Assembly (NCBI RefSeq): GCF_008831285.2
Contig: NC_045147.1
Coordinates: 22,592,981-22,656,980 of the forward strand
DNA from: Nymphaea colorata
Lineage: Eukaryota; Streptophyta; Magnoliopsida; Nymphaeales; Nymphaeaceae
Direction of reading: 5' to 3'
DNA: 64,000 bases
Of the stretch, positions 1 through 12,300 are shown piece by piece. Position 1 is the stretch's first letter, and each line of letters opens with the position of its first letter. The position numbers and the translations under genes were made by a program. Under the pieces are notes generated by a model. The model was given only the letters and a program-made list of their open reading frames with translations. It was not told the origin of the DNA and searched no databases.

Positions 1-530
1 TTGACATGCCAACCTCACCAACTCGTTCAAACATAACTGGTAAAATCATGCTGCTAATTTTTTCGGGTAGTGTAAATGGTGTTCTCCCATAAATTCAGTT
101 TAGATGAATTAACCATCTATGTCATTTATATTTTCCATTTTCTTGATTCCAGCTTTCTCGTGTAATTACCAAAAAAAAAAAAATCCAGACAAGGTTCAAC
201 ATGTGTATCTATACGAAAGACCACCGCAAGTTCTTGAAATACCGGACAAAAGGGTATCTTTTATTTTGCCTGCTACAAAACGCATTTAATATTAAAGACG
301 TTATAATCTGATTTTCAAAAAAGTTTGAGTTATTTAAACTGATATTTGCCGTTAAATTCATGTTTAAATTGTGTCATGCTTTTTCCATATATCTTCTGGT
401 AAATGATGGAAGAAAGCAAACGTTAATCGGAGAAGCAAAATCTAGCATGAAGTAAAGAGTCAGAAAAATTCGCTGGCTTGTTAGTTTAAAAATACTGATT
501 AAATGAACACATACAAGTTTAAAAATATTC

Positions 531-724
531 CATTGTGACTGGTGGGCAGTTACCCACACTTGTATATATATAAAGATAAATATTTAATATTATCGTTTAA
601 AAATAAATAACTTTTAAGAGATTGATATAAAAATAAATATTTAATATTATAATTTAAAAATAACTAAATTTTAAAATACTAGTATGAGTAACTGCTCACA
701 CCAGTCACAATACCAGTCACAATG
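531..724. mobile_element. MITE-like element with terminal inverted repeats
   Basis: The element starts CATTGTGACTGG (531-542) and ends with the exact reverse complement (713-724). A second copy of the right terminus sits at 701-709. Similarity between the two ends continues inward for about 30 bases (left GGCAGTTAC, right GTAACTGC). The interior is almost pure AT and contains a direct duplication of a 35-base segment (about 577-612 and 631-665). It is short, AT-rich and non-coding with good inverted ends, which fits a non-autonomous DNA transposon. A clean target-site duplication was not seen, so the superfamily is not assigned. Confidence 0.6.
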
Positions 725-916
725 TGACTACGCCACTGTTAGCATTAATGGATGGACTCATATGAATTGGTGGATAACTATACCGTAATGTTCAATGTCA
801 ACCCATATTTTAAAGGGTTGAAGCAATGCCAGCCTCCAAACGTTCAATCCCTATTACTTGAAGGTAAATACTCCAGATTGGAGTTTTGAAGGTAAAATAT
901 TATGTTGGCTTCAAGA

Positions 917-1000
917 GCGGAACCAAGATTTTTTTGTCGTAAAGGTCAAACTATAGTTTCAAAATTTTAATAACGGCCGAAATAAAAATTTTCTAATTTT
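917..1000 (-). repeat. Decayed copy of an AT-rich dispersed repeat (copy 1 of 3)
   Basis: This segment matches, in reverse orientation, two segments at the other end of the window (59912-60072 and 60866-61041). Shared blocks include the run around ACCAAGATTTTTTTGTCGT (the complement of the end of the copy at 59912) and the following AGTTTCAAAATTTTAATAA. The copies are strongly diverged. It has no coding content. Confidence 0.4.
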
Positions 1001-4000
1001 TCATATACGCAAAACTATTTTTTTTTTAGATTTACATAGAAATATTTAAGTTTTTAAAATCATACTGATTTTAGAAAATGAATCTTAAGAAAATATGATT
1101 TTCATAAGGAATTGAATATCTTAATCCCCATGTTATTTAAAAAAAAAAAGTTTTTTGAGGGCTATTCGGGTACCCATCGTATGATGGGTCAAGCTTCTAT
1201 TCGACTTAGGATACAACACAATAAGAAAAAGCTAGCCAGGTCAGACCATCTTGAGCCCTTCTCTTTGTATTTTATCTTCATAAACAAAATGCAGCAGCTT
1301 TTTTTTTTTTTTTTTTTTCAGAGAACATAAACTATTGATGAACCAATGATAACTTTTAAGAAATTAAAAAAGAAAACGCGAAAATTTTGGAGCAAGGATA
1401 GACATCAAATAGAAGAACTTTTTTGAGAATATGGATTGAGCCGAACTTACCTACAAAGGTTTTCTGTCTACTTGAGCCCAACTTTGTTGAGCATCGCGTA
1501 AACGTATCGCCATAATTTTAGTGTGACAGTTAAGTACACAAACTAATTTTAAAAATAAAAAACGATTAAAGACCATCGTTTTTTCAAAATTATTTTTTAT
1601 AAAATAACAGAGGAGAAAATCCATAAGTTATTATGTATATATATATATATATTAAAAAAATAAATCATACATTAATTAAAAAAAAAACTTTGCTTAAAAA
1701 TAATGAAAAGCTGTAACATGTTTCTCTTGTTGAACCCGAATCCTACTATCAACAACCGAGAAGGTATTGCGTTAAGATTTCAATAACCAACACAGGATTC
1801 TGAAATAGTAAAAACTTAAATTCAAAATGAACAGGGGCAGTCAATTTCCACTAAGAAAATAAAAAATTAAACGGCACGACCCTCGCGGGAGAAGGGACTT
1901 TGTTTGTCAATCGTCTCTTTTGAAAGAGAGAATCTTTCTAACAGTATCATCATTACCGTTTCATACACATTTCTTTCTCGCCATCCAAGAAAAAAGTGGT
2001 CGGCATTTTTTTTTTTTTTTTTTTTTGCTTTTCCTGCCATGCATGCACCTTTTCCGGTTAAAAGAAAAAGTAAATTTCATTTGGATGCTTTTTCCAGGAT
2101 TTTCAAATTGTCAAACCATATTTTCACATGGAACACCCGTTTCTTTTGAAATAGTAAAAAAACGACCTCTCGTTTTAATATTGTGGAGCCAGTTTGTTAA
2201 TCTCCATCTATATCCACCTAGTCTTTGCTCAAAAAAAGTTTGAAAGCCCCTACTTATACCAAAAAATTCAACAACAATATAGGTAAGCAAGGTTATCCCT
2301 CAAAGTATCAAAGTGTCACTCTTATCATGTTTCAGCTTGCACGTCAGTGATTCTCCATTTGAATACAAATGGTTGGTGTGAAGCAGGAACCAACCGCCTA
2401 CTGGCCCCCAACCCAATCTTTGCGCCATCATCCAAAGATCTTGAATGAAGAACAAGCATAAGTACGTAAAGAAAAACTTGTTTTTTCGGTTGCCCACCAA
2501 CCAATGGTGGAGACAAAAAATTTAGGTCAAAGAGGTGCTACTTCAACCGATTTTAGATTTTTGTATCACGATATACACAGAAAGGGCAAGTCGATGAGCT
2601 CACATGTGTCTCCGCCATCAACAATTTTAAAGAAGAATTAGACGAAATTTTAAAATGTGAAAACTTTTTTTCCTGAGTGGTAACTAAGCAAAGCGGCAAC
2701 TAAGTGATAGTTATTTTAATTTTTTAAAACGTTAAGCACCTCTATGTGAATAAGATAAACACCAGGCGGGTTTTGTCAAACCCGGTGACTTTTCACCAAT
2801 GATTTAATTAGCACTATATGATATCCGGCCCGACAATAACACTTAGTATTATTTGTTTTAAGAGTGTGGTTAATATTATATTATATGATCATTTTTTCCT
2901 TGATGTTTCATGACATTTTATGGTTTAACAAAAGAGAACCATGGTTTTATCTTTTCCTGATTACCAGGTTTTTAAAAACAGCTTTCAACAATCATTTATC
3001 ATAAAGATTTTTTTTTTAAAACATCATTTAAAGACTGTGTTCTCTTTTTCACATCTTTTTCATCCGATGGTAACCATGGTTTGGCCGGATCTAACATGCC
3101 TTACTAGGATGGGTTTTGAACTTGGTCCGGATCCAATATCGATGTCAACTACCCGAATAATGAACGGCTTCATGCTCACTAAAATGGAGACCAATTGAGC
3201 ACAACATGAAGTTTGAGTGTATCGGTCCATCTGCTATTTCGGGTCCTGGAAGTCACACCACATGCATGTTACTCCTCGATATTAATAAAAGCAAAAGTTT
3301 GGATTTCTTTTTTTCCCGATATCGATAGATTGACAAAAGATCCAACCACTGCGGGTTGGCCTTTTTAGAGGTACTTGTTAAATTTTCAAGGAGCTGTTTG
3401 ATGATCTTAAATTGCACGGACGCAAGTCTTGTGGAATTGAAATAATTGTGTTTGATATAAGATTAAGGTATGGTTAGGTGAAATATATCCGGGATTTGGT
3501 ATAATAAGGATTTGCATAAAACAAGATTTTGTAAAAGCTTGGTTTTGGGTGACAAGACCATGATCAAGTTCTTATGTGAAAAGACAAGAGTTTTTGGCTT
3601 AGAAATCACTTTTTACTCACTAGCTCGTCTGGTATAACTGTATTGTCTTTTTAGCAAAGCTAAAGATTTGCATGAAAAGCGCTTGTGACCGTAGACTTTA
3701 CCCATAACGAATCCGGATCCGGATCTGTCATTCATCCAACACTGGCCCGGATCTTTGACATACTAACAGTTCCTCACGGGTGTGTGGTCAAACTGTCCTT
3801 TGACATGCACTATATGGATTTTGGTGCATATTATTTAATTATTGTTATTTTGGGGCTTCCCCACCATGTGGATTCCAACCAAGACGCGCAATAAAAGGGC
3901 AAAAGAGAACGTGTGAGAAAATTAAATAGGGGGGCAAAAATGCTGTCACATTTAGTTTGTTAATTATAAATAATTAAATTTTCAAATTATTTTTTAAGTG

Positions 4001-6384
4001 GATGTAGCTATCATTTATTGAAAGTCATCTAACATTTTTTATTATGGACGGTTGAAGGACAAATAATAAAAAATAATGAATATTTTTATCATTTATTATT
4101 AGTTCACATATATATATGTGTTTATTTTTTTTCTGGATTGAAGCATAGTGAGTTGGGTGGCTCTATAAGTCAAATTTTCCTTTTTTTTTTATTAATTTAC
4201 ATGTGTAAATGGATCTTAAATATTTGGTTTTCCCATTTGGTTAGTTGGTCGATTCTCGAGGACCCCACAATAAATGCTTCCAAAAAGTAGGCATATGGAT
4301 TCTAAGTGGGCTGAGCTGGACCTGTTTTTAGTTTCACCTAATATATCACATTCGACCTTACCTTACTAGTTATTGACATATTAGTTCCTTCCTTATAAGT
4401 ATTTACAAATGAAGTGAATAAATATAATTAAAATACAAATTTTAATAAACGAAGTGAATAAATAACTTTTCCATAATAGCCTAAATAAAGTGAAATATAA
4501 ACCTTTAAGCTTCAAATCAGATAGCTTCTCATGTTGGGTATATAGATAGAGTAAGTTAAAAATCATCATGACAGTAACAAAAAATATAAACTTGTATTGA
4601 AAAACCGCATAAAATTTGCATGCGCTTCCATCTCCACGTCGAAACTTGAAAGATATGAATTGATTAAGAGTAAAAGAGTCGTACATTTGAAAGATCCAAC
4701 CTTATGATAGTGTATCCGTTAATATGTTAAAAACTTGGGACATATATTTGGAAGTTACGACTTGAATAAACCACCCAACACCCAACAGGGTCGTTTCTCT
4801 GCTACTGTCCATTTTTATGAAAGTGAATGTAGTGCCATTATTTTGTCCATCGAGTTCGGCTTCTTCCCCTGCAGTTCAGTGCTGCATTTATGGTTCATTG
4901 TCTTGTTTCGGCCATGCAGATATAGCATTAATGAGAATTGCTTGATTTATGTGTCTGTTGAAACGATTGAATCATGCAAACTTCTTTTCGTTGTTGTTTT
5001 TTTTTTTTGGGTACAGGACTGCTCTCAGATCATCGGCACATATAAAGTGTTCCGCCAGGTTTTGAACTCTTCGTTTTATCCGATCTTGAAGGACCCATGT
5101 CTAGTTTCTAACCACGTGGATTGATTGGTTGCTTGAACTTATTTCATCTGTTTACAGTTGATCTGTTTCAATGGGGATGGAGTTCCTTTGTCGTGTTATG
5201 AGCATTTGGTTTGGCGTCAAGCTTCCAAGATGAGATGAGCCGAAAGTTCAGCATTCAATGCGTACTTTCTCTACGGTCTGATCAGTAGATGCATCTCCTC
5301 CAATGTCTGGTTCAACAAGTTCAGAAGAGACTCGCTGACTCTAAACACGAAAAGGAAATTACGGCATGAGATTGTCACAGATCATCTTGTTCATCTGAAT
5401 AAAGGAAAGCAACAATATAATACTCCACATTCCTCTGCACTGTGCACACTTCATGATTGGCAAACTCATTTCATGATTTTCATCCCGAGGGAGAGCATAT
5501 TACATGATACACTTCATATAAAAGTAAACAAAAAATGACCCAAATTGAACCAAAAAATTATTATGTTACAGATGAACTGTTCATATATTTCATATGTTTA
5601 GGTTTGGATGATTTATTATAATATATTATAAGTAGATGTTTTGGTTCTGATATCGACCTTTTTAAGCGAGGAACTTGGGGAGATCATAAAGATTGCGACA
5701 AGACCTGCATTGAATTTGAATATTGTTAATCTATTTTCATTTTATATTACCCAAAAGAGTAATATATTGTTAATCTTAACCAAATCCGAAAACTCCTACC
5801 CTTTAAATCAATCGCAAGTTTCAACCAAGGCGATACTGGAACATAGGAAATTCATTAATGGCGAATAAAGAGCCCGTGGGTGATTCAAGAAATACGATGA
5901 TAATGTTTAAATAAGCAGTTAACCGTGACGGGTATTTGCAATCAATGGAAAAAGAAGAGACCGATGTAACTTCCTCCCGAGGCAGCCATGGCCACCACGG
6001 TCATTTTCCGGCTCTCAATTTTCGCCTTTTCTTGACACTTCAGTGATCGTACTGGTCTTTGATCACGTGACATCGCAGACCCACGCCTCTTTTCGTGAAT
6101 TTTTTATTCTCACACCCTGAAAACCAAAAAATGGTGCCCTGTGAGTACTTTGTCCTCCATTAAAGCCATGCCGATTTGGTCTAAGAAATCGATCCTTAGA
6201 GGGACGGGGCCCTTTTTATCTCCCTGTTACCAGATAGTACTATTTCCTCTCCTGTTTCCACAAGAGGAGGGAGAATCACTGGATGGGTCATCGGTCTTTC
6301 TGTAGTTTCTTGGCGGAGAAGAAGGCTTGAAGAAGAAGAAGAAGAAGAAGAAGAAGGAAGAGTGTAAGGAAGAAAAGAAGAACA

Positions 6385-9300
6385 ATGGGGTTCATGTCCA
6401 GGAGGGTGCTGCCAATCTGTGGCAATATGTGCGTTTGCTGCCCTGGGCTGAGATCTCGATCTCGGCAGCCCGTTAAGCGCTACAAGAAACTGCTTGCTGA
6501 CATCTTCCCGAAGAATCTGGTAGGCTTTTGCTCCCTTCCTCTCTCACTTACCCTTCGTGGAGTGTCGTTCAGGTACCATTTTCTGCCGTTGGTTTTTCGG
6601 CGCATGTTATTAGTTAGTCTTCTATAGCCGGTGTCTCTTGTTTCTTTGATCGCTCGCTGGAATCGCTCTAGCGATAGTACCCTGTCTTGGTCTCATTCTC
6701 TCGCTCCTTACGAGGGAGAGAGCTGTTAGGTTCTTCTTCTTCAGGTGTCGGGTTTTTGGTTTGCGTCATGTTTTGGTCTTCTGAAGGTGGTGTTTCTAGT
6801 CTCTTTGATCTCTAGTTGGAACAATGTGAGTGAGAACCTGACTGCTCTCTTTCTCTCTCAGTGGTGAGTTGTTCGGATCTTGTTGGTTTTTCCGGTTCTT
6901 CGCAACCCTCTTGTTTCTTAAAGTCGGTTTTTCTTGTTGCGAGTGAGCATCGTCCATGTTCTCTTTCTCCCTTAATCTCTCTAAACATCCCCATAATTCC
7001 TTTCTTTCTCTGAATGGAGAGTTGTACTGTTCATTTTTGGGTGTTTGAGTTTTTGGCCGTGGGTATTTTTTTACTTGTTAGATCTATTGTTAGAACAATG
7101 TGAACGACATTCTGTCCTGTCCTTGGTTTTGGTTGTTCAGTTATCAGTTTTCTGCAGTAGAGTTCTCCTCAAGTTTGCTGTTGCACAACGAGGAGGTTTT
7201 GTTTCTTGAACTTTGTCAGGAATGTTGGGTTCGTGGTTATTATATTTTTGATTTTATTCCGATTTTCTTGAGTGAAATGTTTGTTTCTATTTTTGTCCTG
7301 TAGAAATTTCTGAGCTGCATGCATGGTATCAGCAATTTTATCTGTGATCGTCTCCTCCAAGTTTTTTCATCCAAGTACTGGTGATAGAAGTGAAGAATGA
7401 ATACCTTTCTTTTTATCTCTTGACTCAACTCTGGATAGTGTTCAGAGTTAGATTATCTGTCATAACTCTTCAAGAGTTTTCCTTGATTAGTTATTTTTTG
7501 ACTTTCTTAGGTACTCTTAAACATCACAGTACTGACATGGCCCTTTTTATTCTTTCACTGGCCCTCTTCTTTTGCTTTATTAATGTATCGTTTTTTTATA
7601 TTAGGTCATATCTATTTTATTGGCCTTTTTTCAGAGTATGAGATTTACAGTCAGTCTTTTGCCTTTCTGGGTTGACGACACCTATTCTTTTAACAGGATG
7701 ATCCTCCAAATGAAAGGAAAATCACCAAGTTGTGTGAGTATGCCGCGAAGAACCCTTTCCGTGTTCCAAAGGCATGCCTCTCTCTCTAGTCTTATGGAGT
7801 GCACTTTTTCTGAGTTTTTCTGGATCTCTGTTCGAGATCTTCCTTGCTTAACGTTTTACGTTTCTCATATTTGCTAGATTGCCAAGTACCTGGAACAAAG
7901 GAGCTACAAGGAATTGCGTTCTGAGCACTTCAAGTCAATGAGGGTTATCATGGAGACTTACAATAAGCTACTTTGTTTGTGCAAGGGCCAAATGTAAGTG
8001 GTATTTCATTATTGAGTTGAGCTTGGAGATTGGGATTGTGTTTGAAAACCTAGCTATAAGAGATGCACATTTCTGTTATTCTGATGTCATTGTCATGATT
8101 ACATGATAAAATGTCCAGCTGCATGTGCTGGTATGCATGACATGCCCCTGGGCATGAAATGTTTAGTGAACTTTTCAGGTTTTATGTTGCTTTTTCTATG
8201 ATAAGTGGATGTCAAAATAAGTATCGAGCATTTTCTCAAATAGGCAAGCGCTTATAATATTACAATTTTCATGACTTGCTATTGTCCTTTAACTCATATG
8301 GTTTTTATTTATCCAAATCATGATAATACGAGAAGGTCAAGGAGACAGAAGTTCTGATTCTTAAATAATACGTTCTGACTGATAATCTTCATTTGTTATG
8401 CAATTTTGAAGCAGTGCCCAATGAAGAGCTGGTGCTTCATTGAAGCTCAATTTGTGTGTGACATTTCAATTTTTTTTCTAGCTTAACTAGGAAAGCGATT
8501 GCTGGTCTATGTGTTTTCTAAGATTACTTGTAGTCATTTTTTTTATAACGATTGTATAAAATAGTTTGAAGTTGATGTACGTGCTTGTGCATGAAGTTAA
8601 TATGTAGTTATATACACTTGTACGGTGACCTTCATTGATTTTTCAAGGGCATCTTGGTGTTGATTCTGGTCAAATCAGTCTCAGTGTTAAGTGCTATGAT
8701 GTCTTAGATTCTTATTGGGTTGTTGCATCTGTGCAAATGTGTGTGGTAATTGGTAGCTCTTGGGTCTTGTGGAAAATTTTATAAATACATTTAGTTGCTG
8801 GTTAATGAGGATTTGATCATTTGATGTGATTTCTGAATAGGCCATATTTTGCTGCCAATCTGTTGAATGTGGTAAATGAACTTTTGGATTACACCCGTGG
8901 TGATGAAATGCAGATCCTGGGATGTCAAACCTTGACAAATTTTATCTACAGTCAGGTAGCTGTTTGACTATATCTGAACTATATGCGTGGATGAATGTTT
9001 CCTATTGTTATTGTGGACATGCAATGGGGTCATGATTTTATTTTATAATTCTGTCATGTTTGTGTGATGCTTCCAATTTTTTTTATTCATTTTCTTGTAT
9101 GTTATCTTTATCAGTTTTCCAGCTCTGTTTCCTTTCAGCACATGAATATCTTGCTGCTTTGTAGTGTTAGTGGTCAAACTGGTTTTTTTAATTTTGTGTC
9201 TATTATGTCGTCTTCATTTTCTCCAAACTTAAATTTTTCTTGTTTATATTTTCAATTGGGTTATCTCTTGCTTGAACAGGCTGATGGAACATATACACAT

Positions 9301-12300
9301 AATATTGAGAGCTTAGTCTGCAAAATTTGTACACTTGCTCGTGAGGATGGAGAAGGGATTGACAAAAAGTCCCTTCGGGCGGCTAGCTTGCAATGCCTCT
9401 CAGCCATGGTAAATTGTTCCTTGCTCTCTGCATGTTTATTATGGTAAACAAGTTATTGGGTGTTCAATGAAATTCTTGACATATAAAACTAGCTAATATT
9501 TGCTGTGTTCTTTCGCCTAACTTTATTGTGAATATAATCTCTTTTGTTTATTATGATAAATTTGTTATCCTAAATTTTTCAACAGTACTGTTGTACTTGA
9601 TTGGCTTATGTTATTCTTCTTTTTCCCTCGAGCTGCAGGTATGGTTCATGGCAGAATTTTCACACATCTTTTCAGATTTTGATGAGGTAGGAATGTTCTA
9701 CGGGTTTGTGGTTGATATCTAGTTATCTTTACTGGATAATAGCTTACCTACTTCCTGATAAATTCTGTGCCTTAGGACCAGAGTTGAAGTCTACTAACAA
9801 GGTTGAGTGTGACTGGTTAACATCCAATTCTAAAATTAGGTTTGACATTTACAGACTACAGTGAAACAAAAATGCGAAGCTTGCTGGTGAACTAATTTCT
9901 CCCTGCGCCCCCCCAACCCCCCGCAAAAAAAAAAGAAAAAGAAAAAAAAAGAAAAAAAGGGTCTTGTTCAATGAAATGCAAGCAGAAAATTTGTCCAAAA
10001 ACCTTGTTCAAGCTTAAACTAAGGGCTAAAATTATGTTGAGTTGCATCAACAAATTATATTTGGTTTTCAATAGAACAACATTGCCATCAGTGAACTATA
10101 CAAGGCAATGGCTTCAAAATTTCCTTTTCATGACACATGCAAATCTGCTCGTGCATGGATATTTCTTCCATTTACTGATGCTGATCTTATCTTACAATAA
10201 TATAAAGGATGTTTGTTGGCAAAATGGAGCAAGTGGAACGGAATGTTTTGTGCTGTTCCCCACATTTCATGGTTTGTCATGGAACACTGAAATGCACTTC
10301 TCAAGTGCAACAAGAGACATTGAAGACGTCTCTTGCAGCCCTGCATCTGTGGACCCATTATGGAAGATTGCAGGCATGATGTTTCACCTGTATCATTATG
10401 CCAACCACACATCCTCATAAATCTTGCTGCCTTTGTACTTTTTATAGCATATTAATATTATGTTATTCCACGTGAATGAACACCTCCACCTTCAAGTGTT
10501 AGAACTACAAGATTTGTTTCCAATTCAGTTCCTACTTTTAGTCAAAACGGCAAGCATGGTTTTTAATCCTAGAGACATGTCTTCTAAGCTCTGGAATTTT
10601 GAAAGATTTGGATATGAAACTGGCACATGCACATTGCACGCTAGCCGCTTCTTTCCTTCTCTTATATTTTACCCTTGGGCTGGTTTTGTCTTTTTGCAAA
10701 GTATTTCTGATTATAATGTACCTTCATCTTGATAACTGTGTTTACTCAGTGTTATTTGTATTGTATGATACGACTCATTTGGATGAAGAAAACCCAGATG
10801 ATATGAGCTCGATACACGATATGCCCGCATATCGTGCCGTATCGGGTGTATAATACTATACACATAGTACACCCTGTATCTTACGATACATGGTTAAAAC
10901 TTGAAAAAGGGCCCCAAGGCCCCTTTTTGCGTCATTCGTTTAAACCGAGACCCTCTCTCCTTCTCTCTAAACTTCTCTAAAGGCTGTGAGAGGGAGAGAC
11001 TTTGCTGGTTTCTCCAAAAAATTGCTGATTTGAGGAAGAAACCATCGATTTGATGAACTTGTGATGTAGTTTACTAAACTCTATAACTCTCTAAAATCTA
11101 AAATCTAAAATCTAAGGTCTAAACTCGTATGTGATAGATGCTCTTTAAACTTGTGATGGATCATGGATGTTTTAATATGTTATTTTGAATCTCTTAGTCT
11201 TACTTTTCATTTTTTGAATTTGTTGCTGATATATGTGCCTATGGTTTATGAATGATGAATCATTAATGTTCGTTATTTGTGATGAGCTTTTTTATATGAA
11301 ATACATTGTTCTTGATTTTTCTTTTTTTTTTGTTTTTTTTTCCCTGATTTTTCCTACTTTTTTAGTGTTTTTTAATTGAAAAATCAATTTTGTGATACAT
11401 TACAATACATTTACGATATGTTACGATACAACGTATAGGTTTGCCCAACCGATGCGTGATACAATATGCCGGTGACAACATTGGTTTACTTAGTTGTGTA
11501 TTGAGGTCTCACAATCTTTATGATAAATTGATAATTGATTTTCAATATGAGTTGTAAGCCTGTAATATTTAAGACACCTGTTTGCATGTTTAATTTTCTA
11601 ATAGTCAGTGTTAACTATTGAATTTGAGATGCATTTGTCCATAAATTTTTATGCAAGTTTCTTTTTGTTTATTGCAGATTGTGTATGTTATCTTGGACAA
11701 TTATGGAGCAGATACACATCATGAAGGTGATGAACAAGGAGAAACACATCACAACTGGGTCAATGAAGTTGTGCGTTGTGAGGCGAGGGGAAATGTCTGT
11801 GTTACTAATAATATTAGCCCAAGTTTTGATATAATAAGATCCAGGCCTGAAAAGAAGGATCCTTTCAAGTTGACAAGGTTACCATCTACAGGGCTAACTG
11901 CGTTCCTTTTTTTTTCAACTACTTTTCCATTCAGTTTTGAAAGACATACACATTTCTTGTGCTTTAGTCATTTGTTATATTTTATCTCCTGGTTATTTTC
12001 TGCTGGCAATATTGATGTCTATGTTAAATCATTTTCAAGAGTATGTTGCTATGTATGACCTTGATTTGTGTGCTTGTTCCTTTAACATATTGTTGTCATT
12101 TGTTAAGGTTAACTGAGATTAATATCCTCTTGCAATATTCCATGTATATGAATGTATGCAAATCTGCTAGGTTTTCATTAAAAAAGGAGATTATAGAGAG
12201 TGTGAGGTGATGCCTGTATGATTTATGTGAGACCTTCAAGGAAATTTTTGTTACTGAATTAATTCTCCTCCAGCATACATTGCATAATCATGCATTTGGT

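Larger units (their letters stand above)
1..6384. other. Repeat-rich intergenic region upstream of the EFR3/SRL2 gene
   Basis: No gene is supported here. The stretch is AT-rich with long A and T runs (a T run at about 1299-1318, another near 2008-2026), an AT microsatellite near 1634-1652, a MITE at 531-724 and a decayed dispersed repeat near 917-1000. Open frames are short and look like chance. The part from about 4730 to 5350 has more balanced base composition and may be an old transcribed remnant, but no family was recognised. The last 130 bases before the ATG at 6385 are purine-rich, with a GAA run near 6330-6357, and are probably the 5' untranslated leader of the EFR3/SRL2 gene. Confidence 0.6.

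Noticed and set aside
10128-10420. Open frames on both strands inside EFR3 intron 6
   Set aside because: They overlap each other, show no family motif and lie in an intron whose flanking exons join in phase.
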